NCBI GenBank assembly: GCA_030248225.1 | Contig: JASANE010021230.1 | Location: 1-64,000, forward strand | Origin: Trileptium ribeirensis | Lineage: Eukaryota > Nematoda > Enoplea > Enoplida > Thoracostomopsidae | Direction of reading: 5' to 3' | Length of the DNA: 64,000 bases | In this document: positions 48,580 to 59,988 of the stretch, one piece after another | Layout of the letters: each line of letters opens with the position of its first letter | Position numbering within the stretch: position 1 is the stretch's first letter | Position numbers and translations under genes: made by a program | Notes under the pieces: generated by a model | The model's database searches: none | What the model saw: the letters and a program-made list of their open reading frames with translations, nothing else | What the model was told of the DNA's origin: nothing

Positions 48580-49005
48580 CTCAGCGGGTTAAATTATTTT
48601 ATATATGAGACTAACTTTATATTTTTATTTCTGAACCTCTCAGACTCATAATGCAGTGGTAACGTTCCGATCGTACACTGTCCTTACCGGAACCTCGGAA
48701 AAAACTGACCAGTTCAATCTACTCAGCGGGTCAAATACATAAGACTAAGTTAATTTTTTCGATTTTTGGACCCTCGAGGCTCATATTGAAAGCCCTTCTG
48801 TTGGTACCATGACCTCCCATAACTTCTTCCCAGAATCTCGGAGAACATTAACCACTCCAGTCTACACAGAAGGTCAAAATTACCTTATAAATGACTAATT
48901 TTATTTTTAGTTTTTGGACCCCAGGGCTCATGCTGGGAGTGGTATGCTTCTTGGGTACGCTTACCACGTAGTGCCTGAAGAAAATAGCTGAAAAAATTTT
49001 ACTGA
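48580..49005 (+). repeat. Second satellite, ~134-150 bp units
   Basis: About three units anchored by GACTAACTTTATATTTTTAT (48609), GACTAAGTTAATTTTTTCG (48743) and GACTAATTTTATTTTTAGT (48893). Each is preceded by an ACTCAGCGGGTCAAA-like segment and followed by GGACCC..GGCTCAT. It is unrelated by eye to the ~165-bp satellite. Confidence 0.7.
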
Positions 49006-50389
49006 TTCGAACCTCCAATTGGAGACAGAGGTCCGGTTCTTATAGTACATGATAAAATTACTCTGGCGTAAGATCATCTTGGCACCTGATTACGACATTA
49101 ACAAAGCGTTTCATTATGATTATACATAGCTCAGGAGTAAATGGACGGAAATCATAAACTTTTGCAATTGATCGCGCTTAACCATCGGCATAGCACGATA
49201 AAAGATTTATTTATACGTTTTCCTATTCACTAGCGAGCAATAAAAAACCCACACCTTTAAACCAAATCAAGTCGAATTCTAGTGTTACCTTCTATAACAG
49301 AGCAACCGCTCAAATGGTGTAACAAAAATTACAGTTATTGCTGCAAATAGGCAATCAGAAATTATGCCACGTTCGTAAACCTAACAACCTTTCATTCCGA
49401 AGATAAGAGTAATATTAGAAAGAACACATGTTTTAAATCGACAACATCCTAACCTATAAGCCTTACATAAAGATTTGAGCACCTACTTTTGTCGCGTATA
49501 TACATAATTTTTGAGTGGATATAGGCTTCCTAGCGATTTACTACCAGATGCCCATGCCTAGTTAGCTGTGATGAGGATCGCAGTAGCTGAGTTTTCATAT
49601 AGTTATCCGACCAGGGTTTTTTGTATTTTGCGCTGCAAAAAACAAAATTTCTTGAAAAAACCAGGCGTTAGCCTAAAATCTACAAGCTATGAACACTTTT
49701 GCTTCCTTTATCTTAGATATTTAGCAAAAACCTGTATGTCGCGAGGTCGCTTCCGCTCGGTCTGCATATATATTTATCAAAATCTTTGTGAATTTGGCAT
49801 CAGTTAAAAAAAATTTTATCCTGAGCTTTTGGGACTTCACCGCCATTGGGTAATAATTGACCTCATTCCGCTAAAGTTATTGAATTCCGAATGTAGAGAG
49901 TGGAACAATCGTAGCGAAGAATTCCCACTGGACAGTGTGGTAAACTTCACCTGTGTCCGCTGAGTGTTTTCGGGGCACAGGCATAACGTAACTTTGGCTA
50001 AGCGAATTTACTTGGCCAACCCAACCATTTAGCTCATTCCACAGCTTAGTTTTCGATAGCTTTTCGTACTGGCTCAGTCTCGATCTAAAACTATGGGGTG
50101 AAGCGTTCTTAATAACATATTTAAATTCTGGCTTTGGAGAAATAATGGTCAAAAACTAAAAATTTTGCCCCCCACCCTCCAAAAAATTCGATTTTGCGAT
50201 TTTAAAAATAGGCTTAAACTAGGTTTATGAAGGAAGGTTAAACAGATAAAACGACTGTAGTGCTGCAGAATACAACAGATTTCACCGGGACGGGCGCCGT
50301 CTCCCTTCTATGGAAAATCCTATATTTCCAAGGCTGAAGTTCAACGTCAAAAGTCCAAATTTAAAAAACCATATAGAATTTTGAAAATC
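49006..50389 (-). other. PHAF1 intron, no recognised feature
   Basis: The minus frame 50152-49877 (91 codons, with KLSKTKLWNELNGW) has protein-like composition but no splice support or family. Confidence 0.35.
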
Positions 50390-51632
50390 ACTATATCCTA
50401 CTAATGATAGCACTCCAACTTGGGACTTGTCTAATGACCAAGAAAGTGAATCCTGAGTGTATATAAAAGTTAGCAAAATACTTACATTTCGTTAAAGTCG
50501 AAGACCCAAAACAAAACTGAAATAGTAGAGCGCCACATATAGCTTTGTTCTCTGAACGAAAGAGACCAAGCGCGGTTGAATCCATGTAGTCGTTGAGGAG
50601 ATTATGGCCAATTTGGTGTTTTCGGGGTCCCAAAGGCCCATTTACAGCCTATCTTAACCCTACCCTGCTTGACAGGTGAGTTCAATAGCAACGCAACGTA
50701 TATTGCTATATAGAACTTTGCTTTTTGAACAAAATCAGCCCAACCTTAGTCGAATCGCTCCAGTGGCTGAACAAATATGGTCAAGTTGGGGTTTTCGGGG
50801 TTCCAAGGACCCATTTTAACCCAACCCTGCTCGACAGGTGAGGTCAATAGCAACGCAGCGTATATACAGTACTCGCCACAATTGACTGCTGCCTTACGAG
50901 CGAGCGAGCAACGAGCGAGTCGCGAGCGAGCAACGAGCGAGTCGCGAGCGAGCAACGAGCGAGTCGCGAGCGAGCAACGAGCGAGTCGCGAGCGAGCAAC
51001 GAGCGAGTCGCGAGCGAGCAACGAGCGAGTCGCGAGCGAGCAACGAGCGAGTCCCGAACGAGAAACGAGCGAGTCGCGAGCGAGCAACGAGCGAGTCGCG
51101 AGCGAGCAGCGGTCAATTGTGCCGAGTACTGTAGCTATATAGATCTCTGCTTTCTGAACAAAATGAGCCCAATCTTGGCTTACTCGCTCCAGCGGCTAAG
51201 CAGATATAAGCAATTTTGTGTTTTCGGGGGTCCCAAGGATCCATTTTAAAAAATCTTTTGATCCAAGCCTGCAGCGTAGGTAATCTCGGCAACAACATAC
51301 ATAGCTTTATAGAGCTAAATTTTCTGGACAAAACGAACCCAAATCCGTGCAGATCATACCGGTTGTTGCCGAAATATAACTCATAACGCATTTTGGTGGG
51401 ATCTCTAAGAACCCTACATGGGCTAGTTCGGACACACTTTTGAGAGGGAATGTGTTGGAATCGGTTTTTGCGTCTAACTAAACGTCACAAATAGAGATTT
51501 CAAGCTTTCGAATGATGTATAGCACGTCCTGATCTGCATATCAGAAGTTGCGTTATGCATGTCACACGAAAAAACCCACAAACAGGGGCTGCCAAATTTC
51601 ACACTCCTGGCTAGTAAGAATTCTTCGCTTCG
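50390..51632 (+). repeat. ~165-bp satellite array, plus orientation
   Basis: Units anchored by TTTTCGGGG at about 50620, 50793 and 51222 (the last displaced by a 267-bp MITE insertion), plus edge units. Each has CTATATAGA, a TTTGCTTTCTG-like segment, AACAAAATGAGCCCAA, CGCTCCAGTGGCTGA and GGACCCATTTTAACCC. The outer flank (CACAAATAGAGATTTCAAGC and GCTGCCAAATTTCACA) mirrors the outer flank of 36945-37745. Confidence 0.8.
50865..51133. mobile_element. TA-flanked MITE with nine 22-bp repeats
   Basis: 269 bp including TA duplications. Ends are TACAGTACTCGCCACAATTG and the inverse CAATTGTGCCGAGTACTGTA. Between them lie exactly nine tandem 22-bp units CAACGAGCGAGTCGC+GAGCGAG (50909-51106), two slightly mutated. 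The neighbouring satellite unit serves as an empty site and confirms TA duplication. Open frames on both strands through it (SRASNERVASEQ-like) are products of the repeat. Confidence 0.9.
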
Positions 51633-51989
51633 TTCGTTTCACTCACTCACTCACAATTCAAAATTCAAAACAATGTAGTATCAAGTTACTGGTAATGCAC
51701 TGTATAGTGCACATGGACCGCTATAAACAAGCCCAACTTAAACAAGAGACTGTTATCAAAAATATGCCCTTCGAGAAAAGGCACAGTTCGGTACTCGCGC
51801 CTATAATGGTTATTATGTTTCGAATTGGTAGACGTTCAAGGGTTAACGAACAGTATAGGTCTAGATAGACCTGTTCGGATGTCTTTTCAAATGGACACTA
51901 GGTCCAGACTGTGTCTCAATAGACATTTCTGGGTCTGAAGCAGGAAAAATATACGAACACATCAACAAGGAATAACATATTATTACGTA
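51633..51989 (-). other. PHAF1 intron, no recognised feature
   Basis: Nothing recognised. Confidence 0.35.
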
Positions 51990-52212
51990 CATCGCGACTG
52001 AAGTCCCAGCGCGCCAAAGGTAGGTGGGAAATTTTAGCAGTTATGAGCAAAATTATGAGGAGAAATCGGAGAAATTATGAAGAAAAATGGAACAATAATG
52101 GCTTTAAATATGTCAGTTTGACAGATATCTGTGTAGTAACGGATTTACGCGTATCCAGCGCTATCACCGTAAATGGCGCTTTATAAATGCCTTATTATTA
52201 TTATTATATATT
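51990..52212 (+). mobile_element. SINE/LINE 3' tail with (TTA)n
   Basis: Starts CTGAAGTCCCAGCG (shared with 9355) and ends CGCTTTATAAATGCC followed by TTATTATTATTATA. A GCGCT..ATAAATGC tail with ATT repeats is the usual 3' end of CR1/L2-type LINEs and the SINEs they mobilise. No promoter boxes were confirmed at the head. Confidence 0.55.
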
Positions 52213-53350
52213 AGATACATAACTTTACCAAAATGGTGGTTTAAAACTCAATTTAAGACAAAATCACATTGGATAAAGCTTGGGTCTGATTAGACAATTT
52301 TGAATCTAGACCCGCTTGCGCCCCCAAAATGCCCAGTGTATGTACTTATTTAATTTGCATTGGTGTACATATCTGTTAAACGTTGTTACTTTCTTCCCTG
52401 TGACATCTGGAAGACCAAGAAACTGAATCAGAACAATATGAAATTTTCACATGGTGCAAAAAGCCGTCACACAAAAATCAAAATTCATTGAACCCACAGA
52501 CCTTGAAAATCAAGCACCGCGTGCTAAACAGGCAGAGAATAGCAATATTTAAAAAAGAAAATTGACTTTAACCACAAAATAGCTTGCCAATATACTAAGA
52601 TCGGCCAATTCCATGCCAAAACATTTTTAATTGCGCCAATAACTATTGTGAATATACAAACCTTGCTACAATCTCAGTGTAATATGTGGAAATACTAAAC
52701 ACGACTTTGTGTTCGGTTCGACGTTAAAACAATTTAGTATAATCACATGAATTACATCAAGTTAACTCATTGTGGTTTTTAGAAAAACCTAAGACCTTCG
52801 GAAATTAAGTAACACCCGGCGACTCGTAAAGTTTCACACAAAACATGATGATCCAAATCAATAAATCTGCCTCGAAGATATAAATTTTCGGAATTTACCA
52901 TGTCTCGAAGAACTTTTAAGGAGCGTCTGATGGTCACCGAAAACAATGCGTTAACGACTTCAAGATGTGCCCACTGTTAACATGGATAAAGCTTAAGTCA
53001 TTTTGATTCGATAAGCCAAATCCGATCGGCCTGGGTTTTTCCAATTTAAATAGTAACTCGCAAAGCGCTGGGAAACGGAGGGCTACTCTTCGTTCATTGA
53101 TTATAATTTTGTCGTTCCCCATTCATGTCCCTTAAGGCGGCTTAAACTCTCTTTATAGCACTATACACTCGTACTACATCAATGGCATCGCTAAAGTCAT
53201 TTTAGCCATACATCAAAACCGAAGAATAATTCTTTATTTCTTCTCCCAATGACAAAAAACGAAAACTTATGAGACTTATAAATACAAATTTCAAGAAAAA
53301 TTACAAACTGAAGAGTGAGTGTACGTAGTAGGGCTCCAAATATACACATA
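52213..53350 (-). other. PHAF1 intron, no recognised feature
   Basis: AT-rich; nothing recognised. Confidence 0.4.
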
Positions 53351-53410
53351 CAGCCTTATTCGATGGATGCCATGCAAATACAGCCTTATTCGATGGATGC
53401 CATGCAAATA
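53351..53410. repeat. 30-bp tandem duplication
   Basis: Two perfect copies of a 30-bp unit beginning CAGCCTTATTCGATGG and ending ATGCAAATA. Confidence 0.95.
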
Positions 53411-53693
53411 CAATTGCTTTTATCGTATTTAGCAACCCCGGAAACCTATCGACACGCTCGACGGACCTACATATACATCTACATTGAAAAAATGGCGAAA
53501 TTAAACCATTTTTGGTGCGAAAATTTCCCAAATTTTACTCCGACACGTCCCACAAGCTTAAAAACACAGCAAATGTCAGACTAAAATAATGAAATCAATT
53601 GTGTTTAACAAGTTAAATAATTCTATAATCCTATCACCGCCAACAAACAAAAATTTGCTTAGCAAAAATTTTGAAATTTTATATTTTTGGGAG

Positions 53694-53898
53694 TACAGTC
53701 ACGGACAGAAATAAATGCAACATTGTTCGTTTATAAACGAACGATACAACGTTCGCGTGCCTTTACGTTCGTTTATAAACGAACGCAACATATTCTATCT
53801 GAAGTACGATAAATTTTGTTTACGTTTACGTGCATTTGCTTACTTTCGTTCATGTTTCGCGTTCGTTTATTATCCACTTATTTTTGTCCGTGACAGCA
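53694..53898. mobile_element. MITE with two 18-bp palindromes
   Basis: Starts TACAGTCACGGACAGAAATA; the right end TATTTTTGTCCGTGACAGC is its inverse with the last bases decayed. It contains the perfect palindrome GTTCGTTTATAAACGAAC twice (53725-53742 and 53768-53785) and further GTTCGTTTAT words. A fourth internal-motif type on the same terminal plan. Confidence 0.8.
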
Positions 53899-54417
53899 TT
53901 TTTGAAACTTTGGTTCATAGCTCTAAAAAAGGCAGCATTAACAAAAACAGCTAACAGTAGTTACAGCCTCGATGAGAGGATTACGGTATGTGGTCACGCT
54001 GCGAAGCCTCTATTTTGAGATATAGATCGCGAAAGACCCGGATGGCTAGATAAAAAAAATTTGACCGTTGACCTCTTTTGGGCTCATTTTGACACGAAAG
54101 ACGTAGTCGGCGAGCCTAGCGTCTAATGAAAAGATACAAATAGACTGAATTTGTGATCAAATAAAAAATTGGGAAGATCCATGCATGCGGTAATAAGTTA
54201 TGATCTCCGCAGACGGAGAAACAAAGGAAATTTTCTAATTTATACCGCTGGCAAAGCTATAGGTGGAAACTCTGCTCGCCTCACTCGTTCCGTTTCTAAA
54301 AGAGTCGGTTCAAATCAGTTTGCGGAAAGACTAGCTTCAAATCGGCCGCTTACTAGAGAATTTGACGTAAAGAAGCCGTTTCAAATACGATATGTTGTGG
54401 AAAATGGTTATTGAGCG
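53899..54417 (-). other. PHAF1 intron, no recognised feature
   Basis: The + frame 54169-54414 is unsupported and runs into the following repeat. Confidence 0.35.
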
Positions 54418-54620
54418 GAGCGAGGCCAAGCCGAGCGAAGCGTTTTTATTTTCTGTCTGTGACCAAAAAGGTCAATGTCCGTCCGTTCGTTAGTTCGTTC
54501 GTTCGGTCCGACGGATCTCAAGAACCACTGAACCAATGATAAAGCCCTATGCAATGTAGTTATTTGAAGAACATAAAATTGAGTACATTCGTAATGCCAC
54601 AGCCCAAGCTCCGCTCACAA
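54418..54620 (+). repeat. GTCCGTCCGTTCG element fragment
   Basis: GAGCGGAGCGAGGCCAAGC and GAGCGAAGCG precede GTCCGTCCGTTCGTTAGTTC and a GATCTCAAGAACCAC segment. The head of the satellite at 27560 has the same arrangement (AGCGGAAGGAAGCG, then GTCCGGCCGTCCG). This suggests a dispersed family. Confidence 0.5.
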
Positions 54621-55235
54621 ATGTAGTTCCACTACCGACCAGTTACTTAATAACATTTCGCACGCGAAATAGCGTTATTTGTTGTACTGGTCGTACTATA
54701 TGGCTTAATATGTTGCGGGGATAAAATTTGAGAACCCCATTCTGGCAATACATCAACACCCGATATAGCATTCTTGGAGCAAAATTAATTTCTGCCTAAC
54801 TTGCTCAGGAATAGCCCACTTAAATTCAGACGCTCTTTGAGTAAGCCGATATGAACCGGGTAGAATTGAAACCAGATTGGGTTTGACACAAAATAGAAGC
54901 GGAAATCATCATGGTGAGCACATCATGTTGTAGTTCCTGTATTAAATTTAAGTATAAATTTATTACGAGAACTGGATAACCACAAAGATGTTAAATCATA
55001 GTCATCAGAAAAAAAACTCCAGACATCGCAATGCCCAAATTTATAGTAAAATTAGGTTCGTTGGCTTTCAACGTACACGTTTTAATCAAAAATTACATAC
55101 AATTACTGAAAATGCGTATATGGAAATTGTGACCTTTGCAGTCAAACCCAAACGCTAAGGGACAACGCAAATTTCACATTAACAAGACGATAAATGACTA
55201 ATTTGCAAAAAGCGCAACGCTATAGTCCAACATAC
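54621..55235 (-). other. PHAF1 intron, no recognised feature
   Basis: The missing PHAF1 exon between the E-block at 55236 and the exon at 42721 was sought here and further downstream without success. Confidence 0.4.
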
Positions 55236-55339
55236 AATTCTTCTGAAGGTCCCTCGCCGAAGAAAACACACATCTTCGCTGCTACCGGAGACGCTTCATC
55301 TGGAAATTCTATAGAGCCCAAACCATGAGCGTAATGAGG
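55236..55339 (-). CDS. PHAF1: PHAF1 exon (AHGL block)
   Basis: A 104-nt exon with acceptor TATTTTAG and donor GTATGT. It encodes PHYAHGLGSIEFPDEASP, then VAAKMCVFFGEGPSEE, ending two bases into a codon. The F-A-H-G-L-x-S-L-x-x-P block followed by M-x-[IVF]-[YF] is conserved in PHAF1. It starts in phase 0, matching the end of the exon at 58588. A MITE (55458-55932) lies 119 bp upstream in the same intron. Confidence 0.9.
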
Positions 55340-55457
55340 CTAAAATAAAACATCACAAAAGAAAAAGAATTCAGACTGCTGTGCTGACATGAATTGCCTG
55401 GAAGAAAATTTACTGTAAAGCGAATCATCTACCGAAGCCACCGAATTTTGTGGCTAA

Positions 55458-55932
55458 TGCGCGACTAAACTTAAAATGACCCCGGCAACCATCCTATTTT
55501 GTATTTTTGGAAAAAATTTGTTACGGAACGCTTTTTGGCGATTGGAATTCGACGTAAAGCTGTTCGCGCACACATCCCTCGCGATTTTAATCTATCTATT
55601 TTGTGTTCGCGAAAATTGAAGTAAAATTACCCGAATGTTTGAGAACGAAAATTTGTCGATTTGATTGTGACGCCACTTTTCCATTAAATTTGTTCGCGAA
55701 CACTGTATAATCCAAATTTAAATGATAATACATTAGGGAACAGAATTTCTGCAAACTGAAATCGCCAAAATTCTGTTCCATAATTTCTGGCACTTGATTT
55801 GATTTTGCCAATTTTCGGTTAGCGAAAAACCGAATGAAATTAAGCCTGTTTTCCGTAACAACGGTTTGCGATTCGATATCGGTAATGACAGAATAGGATG
55901 GTTGGAGGGGTCACCTTAAGTTTACTCACGCA
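55458..55932. mobile_element. MITE, TAA target duplication
   Basis: 475 bp. Starts TGCGCGACTAAACTTAAAAT and ends CACCTTAAGTTTACTCACGCA; the inverted ends extend through CAACCATCCTATT (about 48 bp). Flanked by TAA on both sides (55455-55457, 55933-55935). It contains a 12-bp-stem hairpin (GGAACAGAATTT, 55737-55779). A truncated relative is at 10620. Confidence 0.8.
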
Positions 55933-56439
55933 TAACCTTCCTGGCTTTCAATAATTTTTGCCACCACCCTACAATAATCATGGCTTCCCACCGCAAAAAC
56001 AATAAACTGAGCAGCAATTTTAACTGAGGTCTATACCGTATCTAATGTTTTTCTGAAGAATATTCTGTCAGGATTTTCAAAATTGGAGTTTGGGAACCTG
56101 GCACCTTTTAGTTACCCTGGCTTGTGCCCCTACAAATTTTTGGGTCCCTTAGATGTCTCTGTTTCCCTTCGATAAGAACTCCCAGGTAACACTAAAAATT
56201 GATTCTTACTAAGTTTAATTCCGAAACTACAAAATGCAATAAAAATTATATATAAAATAAAATTCGCTTTTAAGCTTCACCAGAAAGGTCGCGGTATCTT
56301 TTTTGAGACATTTATTAGCTATTTTACTGATTTTATATCATAAAGGTTTAGTTACGACAATTTATGTACGTGGAAGCCACCATTTTAACCACAAGGAAAG
56401 AATTTTACCCCATCCCAGGTTCCGAATGAAAACGTGCCA
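55933..56439 (-). other. PHAF1 intron, no recognised feature
   Basis: Nothing recognised between the MITE and the retrotransposon. Confidence 0.4.
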
Positions 56440-57890
56440 GTCTTCTTCTTCTTTGCAGTAGCCATCATGGCCGTGCGAGCACCCATTCATGCATCAGCTT
56501 CTGCCACCAGTTCCTGTCCTTCGCCGCATTTCTTAACCTCTCCATTGTCCATCCGGTCCATTCCTTCAGCCCATCCTCCCACTGTCTTTTCGGTCTTCCT
56601 ATTCTTCTGTCACCTTCCACTTCTCCTTGAATAAAAACATTTGCCATGGCTCCCTTCCTCGTCTGGTGCCCGTAATATTTGAGCTTCCTCCGATTGATGA
56701 TCTCCTCCACAGATTCTGGTTCCTTTCCCAACACCTCCTTCACTTTTCCCCAAACCCAGGCATTTGTCTTTTTCTCCTTCCATGTAATCCTTAGCATTCT
56801 TCTGTAACATTTCATTTCAAATGCCGTGAGTGTCTCCATACTTTTCTCCCCACAGTCCAGCTCTCACACCCATAGAGCAGTTTCGCCCATGTGATCTTGA
56901 GGCAATTCTTCAGACTGACTCCTTTGAGTCGCCAAAACTCATTGAGCCTCGTCATTGTGCTGGTTGCAACGCCAATTCGGATTATGATCTCCTCCTCCGA
57001 TGTCCCATTTTCTGTGATGGTTGGCCCCAAATACTTAAACTTCTTCACCTGTTCCAGTTCTTGTCAAGCAATCACAATACCCAGTCTGACTCTGTCTTCA
57101 CCATTCCCTGACACCATTGTCTTACTCTTATCTTTGCGGCCTTCCATGCCGAACTTCCTTGCAATTCGGTCCAGTTTCGTTGTAAGTTCTTGCAATTTTC
57201 CCTCATCTTTGCCAATCAGATCGATTTCGTCTGCAAACCTCAAGTTGTTGATTTTCATGCCTCTGCCGCTGATTCCGACTTCACCCAGTTTCTTTTTGAT
57301 TCAGTCATTCTTTCCAGGAAAAGATTGAAGATAGTCGGTGACAGAATACACCCTTGTCTCACTCCCACCATTGCAATGAACCAATCGCTGTACTGATCTC
57401 CTACCAGAACCTTGGTCTTTGCTTCTTCATACAATCGCTTAATTACTCTTGTGATGTCTTCGCCGATGTGGTACTTTTTCATTGCGTGCCAAAGTGCTTC
57501 GTGCCACACCCTGTCAAAAGCTTTCTTGAAGTCTATGAAATTGTGATAGATAATCTTTTGGTGATTTCTGGCATTTTCGCACATTAGGCACAGGTAGGTG
57601 ATTTGCTCTGTAGTGCTCCGGTCCTTTCTGAAACCTGCCTGCATCTCGCTGAGCACCTGCTCTACTCTCGGTGTTATTCTTCTCTGGATCACTTTTAGGA
57701 GGACTTTTAACGCATGGTTGATGAGGCTGACTGTCCTGTAGTCGCTGCATTTCTTGTTGTTGGCTTTCTTCGGCACGGGTATGAGGATGGATTCGGTCCA
57801 CTGTGATGGCCATTCTCCGCTCTTGATGATTTTGTTGCATAGCCTGTGCATTAAAGTCACCATGTCTTCACCTCCATTTACAGCGACAGT
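56440..57890 (-). mobile_element. 5'-truncated non-LTR retrotransposon (RT)
   Basis: Minus-strand remnant of a LINE ORF2. The first frame (57863-57255) has NGGEDMVTLMHRL upstream, WTESILIPVPKK, QAGFRKDRSTTEQI, the motif A block FIDFKKAFDRVW and the motif B block GVRQGCILSP. After a frameshift comes motif C as FADEIDLI, with ADE in place of the usual ADD. An in-frame stop and another frameshift separate the C-terminal part (FKYLGPTI, CYRRMLRITWKEKK, GRPKRQWEDGLKEW). The 3' end is a short (GAA)n run at 56441-56452. The endonuclease is missing and the 5' end is near a stop at 57891. RTE-like or a related clade is likely. The copy is inactive and lies in a PHAF1 intron in the sense direction. Confidence 0.9.
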
Positions 57891-58587
57891 CTACGTGTAG
57901 CAAAATTTTCAGGGCATCAAATGATCAGCCCGTTGTGCTAAATAATTTCTAAATGGGGTACTCCACGGTGGAATATACTAGTGCGTTCAAAACAGGGATG
58001 CCGGAACAAGACCAACCGCAGTGTACGTTCAATATAACCTCAAGCATGGAGTAGATTTGGGCCTAGTTTCCTTTATAACACTAATGCCATAATACACCAT
58101 ACTGTCTAGAATTAAATCACGGTGTAGTTAATTAGCCTGTCCGCACCAGAACTGTATTACATATTTTCAATGTAGCTGGACAGAGGCTTCAAAAGATAGC
58201 CTACATATTTCTTCATCAAATGTTGCAACTTTGCTGTACAATAAATACTTCGATCGCAATAAAATATTCCAGGTAAATGAAAAATATATGAAAATAGAAT
58301 GATCAATGCAAAATTTGATACTGTGGCAAAAATACCACGAAAATTTTGTAAAATATTTTATTAAAATCGGTTTCACACGAATCGTTATACCTACCAGCAA
58401 CACTACTACTACAATGTATTTCCAACAATGTGCTAACCTAGAACCACCGCTAATTTCATGATATATTCACAAAAAATGCTATAAAGCGTGGTTTATCTTC
58501 TTAAAATCCGTTTTGCAACAATGGTATCGGCAAGGCGCTAATCAATCAAAACTTTTAACAAGTATGTGTGACAATATAACAACTAAC
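57891..58587 (-). other. PHAF1 intron, no recognised feature
   Basis: The minus frame 58403-58167 was checked for PHAF1 blocks; none found. Confidence 0.45.
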
Positions 58588-58667
58588 CTGCGGCTCAGAC
58601 TGGGCAGGAAATAGAAACGATAATCCGCGCCACGACAAGCGAAATAGTTGTTGCTCCGCATCATACA
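58588..58667 (-). CDS. PHAF1: PHAF1 exon (RGLSF block)
   Basis: An 80-nt exon with acceptor ACTATTTTAG and donor GTTAGT. It completes a Val codon (G + TG) and encodes YDAEQQLFRLSWRGLSFLF and then PAQSEPQ, ending in phase 0. V-Y-D-x-x-x-Q-L-F-x-L-x-x-RGLSF is a conserved PHAF1 block. It joins GATHPG-VYDAEQ upstream and SEPQ-PHYAHGL downstream. Confidence 0.95.
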
Positions 58668-59227
58668 CTAAAATAGTAATACCATATATATAATTACCGA
58701 GAGAAAGATATCAATGCTGTAATAATTGACAGGTCATCAAATTATTAGTTGCTGACCAATCAATTAATGGCAACAGTCCCCAATGAATTATTGCAATTTT
58801 TAAAAGCACTATGTATTTTATGCCCAACTTTAACATCATTACACGAACGAACACGAATATCAACCATACATGTACATACCATACAATAATGGTGTTCTTA
58901 CACAGTGGCGGGCGAGACTACTCGCAGGTACTAGTGAAATAAAAGTGGATATATAAAATATATAGGTGCTAACATCGGCGCTTCGCTGCATAAGCGTAGT
59001 TCGAAGTATTTGTAGCAGTACTACTTTTTTTACAGAATGTATCTAATACTGTTGTTAATCTGTAAGCAGCCAAAAACTTCGAAGACACAATACAGCAATG
59101 TTGACTCAAGACAAGGGAGAATTTGAGCAAAGATTTACAAAACCAGGTAACATTTTAATACAGGATTAATAGCTATAGGAGGATAATGACCCACATCACT
59201 GGCAGTTTGCCAAATAGAAAATGTTAC
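58668..59227 (-). other. PHAF1 intron
   Basis: 560-bp intron, donor GTAACA, no recognised feature. Confidence 0.6.
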
Positions 59228-59307
59228 CTCCTGGATGAGTCGCACCAAACGCCTGATCAATTAGCTGAATCGTTGGCTTTTTGTTTGGCGACGAAAAGAC
59301 AATACTG
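59228..59307 (-). CDS. PHAF1: PHAF1 exon (IDQAFGATHPG block)
   Basis: An 80-nt exon, acceptor TTTTTCAG (the first of two adjacent AGs, chosen for phase) and donor GTAACA. It completes a Cys codon and encodes SIVFSSPNKKPTIQLIDQ and AFGATHPG plus one base. F-x-S-P-x-x-x-P-T-I-x-x-IDQ-FGATHPG is a hallmark of the PHAF1 family. The + strand frames at 59431-59675 nearby are antisense to PHAF1 introns and exons and are not genes. Confidence 0.95.
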
Positions 59308-59622
59308 CTGAAAAACAAAAACGATGAGGTTCAAACAGTAAACATAAATAAAAGAAACAGCCAACACAACTTATGGAATGAATATTACATAAAACCCACG
59401 TTGTGAGTGAACACTTCAATAATTATATAAATGATAAACAGATATCAAAATAATATATGTACTCGTTCTCATATTACACAGCGAATGAACAATACAGAAT
59501 GTCTTATTCGGAGACAGTGTTCAAATTCCTTACTTTGCTACGTCGCCCTCTTGAGAATTACACCATGCTACCAAAAATTCAGTGTCATTACAATTGCAAC
59601 GACCATAATAAAATAGACATAC

Positions 59623-59666
59623 CAATATTTGAGAGTAACTTTGGCCATATCATAGACTTCGACTGT
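59623..59666 (-). CDS. PHAF1: PHAF1 exon (VEVYDMAKV block)
   Basis: A 44-nt micro-exon with acceptor TTTTATTCCAG and donor GTATGT. It encodes TVEVYDMAKVTLKY and two bases of a Cys codon finished by the next exon. It matches the family block (V-I-EVYD-x-x-K-V-x-LKYC). It starts in phase 0 after LR of the exon at 59905. Confidence 0.95.
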
Positions 59667-59904
59667 CTGGAATAAAAATTAAGCAAAATCAAAAGACTGT
59701 AGTAATAAGTAACAAAAACGGCTAAATCTTCGTTATAAAACATAGCAAATAATCTCAAATAGAAGTTACAATACTAGAAACAAATCACTGCGATTAATTA
59801 CTTACCACCAGAAAAAACTACACAATCTTTTCATAGTTGACCATAGTTGACAAAACAATCCAAAAAAGATAAGTAGAAAAATATGAACTGCAAATAATAG
59901 TTAC

Positions 59905-59988
59905 CCGAAGTCGTTGTGATCGCTGGTCGAAATTTAGCCCTATTCCATCTTGCGTTAAAAATATAGCAATTTCCTGGCTAAACGGATC
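59905..59988 (-). CDS. PHAF1: PHAF1, most upstream exon found
   Basis: PHAF1 (UPF0183/C16orf70) is a cytosolic protein that in vertebrates acts with its partner BCAS3 at autophagosome/phagophore membranes. That function is from knowledge of the family, not from this sequence. This 84-nt exon has acceptor TTTATTTCAG, donor GTAACT and phase 0 at both ends. It encodes DPFSQEIAIFLTQDGIGL and NFDQRSQRLR. The family block is [DN]P-x-[SG]-x-[DE]-[IL]-...-L-T-x-[DE]-GI-L-x-FD-x-x-SQRL. The N-terminal ~60 residues (W-E-F-x-LGMP block) are encoded further 5', beyond the Helitron or outside the window. Confidence 0.95.

Noticed and set aside
50746..51142. ORFs on both strands rich in Ala, Arg and Ser
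   Set aside because: Products of the nine 22-bp repeats inside a MITE.
56434..57587. + strand ORFs of up to 145 residues
   Set aside because: Antisense shadows of the minus-strand retrotransposon.
59431..59675. Two overlapping + ORFs that look protein-like
   Set aside because: They are antisense to a PHAF1 exon (59623-59666) whose minus-strand reading is clearly conserved.
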